A DNA stretch of 43,749 nucleotides from Bacteriovorax sp. Lineage in GTDB: Bacteria; Bdellovibrionota; Bacteriovoracia; Bacteriovoracales; Bacteriovoracaceae. The stretch spans positions 1 to 43,749 of the forward strand of contig JACMNL010000003.1 in NCBI GenBank assembly GCA_014378525.1, read 5' to 3'. This document shows positions 43,107 through 43,749 of the stretch, one piece after another. Position numbers and translations under genes: made by a program. The notes beneath the pieces are model-generated. The model searched no databases, was not told the DNA's origin, and worked only from the letters and a program-made list of their open reading frames with translations. Every line of letters starts with the position of its first letter. Position 1 is the first letter of the stretch.

Positions 43107-43749
43107 ATGTTTATATCTTTAATGAAAAGCAAACAAAGTTTGCTTGCTGTCCTGCTATTGCTAATGTTCGCGTCTTGTAAGCAAAGTGAATTTTATGACA
43201 AGGCACAGATGCTTGATGGGGTGGGAACTCCGACAGGTAGTGATGGTGGCGGGACTAATACCGGTGGTGGAGACACTGGTGGACCGGCATTATGTGAAAA
43301 TGGAAGTACCGATAATTTAATCTGTAATCCATTAGGTGGTGGAGATGGAAGTAATCCAACAAATCCAGGTGGAGATATTCCAGCTGTTCCGGTTTCAAAA
43401 TTGGGATTGATCGCTCATTTATATGAAGGTCAAAATCAATGGAACAATCTTGATCAGTATTTCACAGAGGGATACCAGCACGAAGAGAACATGTACTTTT
43501 CAAATTTCGACGTTCCAACGAGAGCGTTCGACGAAGGATTCGGATACGCTGCTGATATTTTTTTAAGAAATCGTAATGGAGAAAAACTTATTGAATGGTT
43601 CGCGATTAAAGCAAATGGAAATATGGTGCTTCCAGAAAGCGAGACTACAGGATTATATCAAATCGTGACTATCAGTGATGATGGAATTCAGGTAACTATC
43701 GACGGAAAAACTATTATTTCCAACAAAGGTGTTCATGCACCAACTGTCG
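43107..43749 (+). CDS. PA14-like domain lipoprotein (3' end outside window)
   Basis: The frame opens at ATG 43107 and runs past the window end; a second ATG at 43122 gives a cleaner signal. The signal MKSKQSLLAVLLLLMFASC predicts a lipid-anchored protein. A Gly/Asn/Thr-rich linker (TGSDGGGTNTGGGDTGGP and NPLGGGDGSNPTNPGG) follows. From about residue 95 the sequence resembles a PA14-type carbohydrate/ligand-binding beta domain: GLIAHLYEGQNQW, then YQIVTISDDGIQVTIDGKTII, which matches the SDDGxxxxIDG core. A GGGGA ribosome-binding site precedes the first ATG. It is probably a surface protein. The C-terminus is not visible. Confidence 0.72.
   Translation, partial: MFISLMKSKQSLLAVLLLLMFASCKQSEFYDKAQMLDGVGTPTGSDGGGTNTGGGDTGGPALCENGSTDNLICNPLGGGDGSNPTNPGGDIPAVPVSKLGLIAHLYEGQNQWNNLDQYFTEGYQHEENMYFSNFDVPTRAFDEGFGYAADIFLRNRNGEKLIEWFAIKANGNMVLPESETTGLYQIVTISDDGIQVTIDGKTIISNKGVHAPTV

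Noticed and set aside
1..43749. Mobile elements, CRISPR arrays, tRNA or rRNA genes
   Set aside because: No transposase, integrase, direct-repeat array or RNA gene pattern was recognised by reading both strands.

Overview
The window is 43.7 kb of AT-rich, gene-dense bacterial DNA with about 42 supportable protein genes, cut inside a gene at both ends. No rRNA, tRNA, CRISPR array, integrase or insertion sequence was recognised. Many short secreted proteins and lipoproteins, a DUF4423-type regulator, degenerate signalling domains and PilZ fusions suggest a Gram-negative didermic bacterium of the Bdellovibrionota type (Bacteriovorax/Peredibacter-like). That placement is an inference from gene content; no marker gene is present to confirm it.

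Layout. 1-2.4 kb: end of a histidine kinase, a DUF4337 membrane protein and a receiver protein with a decayed HD-GYP domain. 2.6-4.1 kb: an exported FAD-dependent amine-oxidase-like protein. 4.2-10.7 kb: a Dlt-like surface-acylation cluster. An acyl-adenylate ligase and an acyl carrier protein diverge from a five-gene operon coding for an MBOAT acyltransferase, a complete NitT/TauT-type ABC importer and an SGNH/DltD-like protein. 10.7-11.7 kb: an orphan TRAP solute-binding protein.

11.9-28.6 kb holds two related gene sets. Set A has a secreted mono-haem protein, cytochrome P460-A, a lipoprotein, a convergent ASST-like beta-propeller lipoprotein, a methyltransferase, a DUF4423 regulator and FeeM-PilZ protein A. 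Set B has cytochrome P460-B, an ASST-like protein and a Cys-rich secreted protein joined by ATGA overlaps, then FeeM-PilZ protein B with a nitroreductase-like protein and a ThiF/E1-like adenylyltransferase. Between the sets lie a decayed gene, a large Ser/Thr-rich secreted protein and a small secreted protein.

28.6-43.7 kb is a more ordinary mix: a lytic transglycosylase, a small-multidrug-export-like membrane protein, a histidine kinase with an altered G1 box, a His-rich SEC-C mini-protein, several secreted proteins, a caspase-like protein with Ser in place of the catalytic Cys, an exported SAM-methyltransferase-like lipoprotein, a D-2-hydroxyacid dehydrogenase, an SDR, an AidB/ACAD-type acyl-CoA dehydrogenase, an exported alpha/beta hydrolase and the start of a PA14-like lipoprotein.

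The best candidates for undescribed biology are the Dlt-like cluster with an ABC importer inside its operon, the repeated P460/ASST pairing, and the FeeM-PilZ / nitroreductase-like / ThiF operon.
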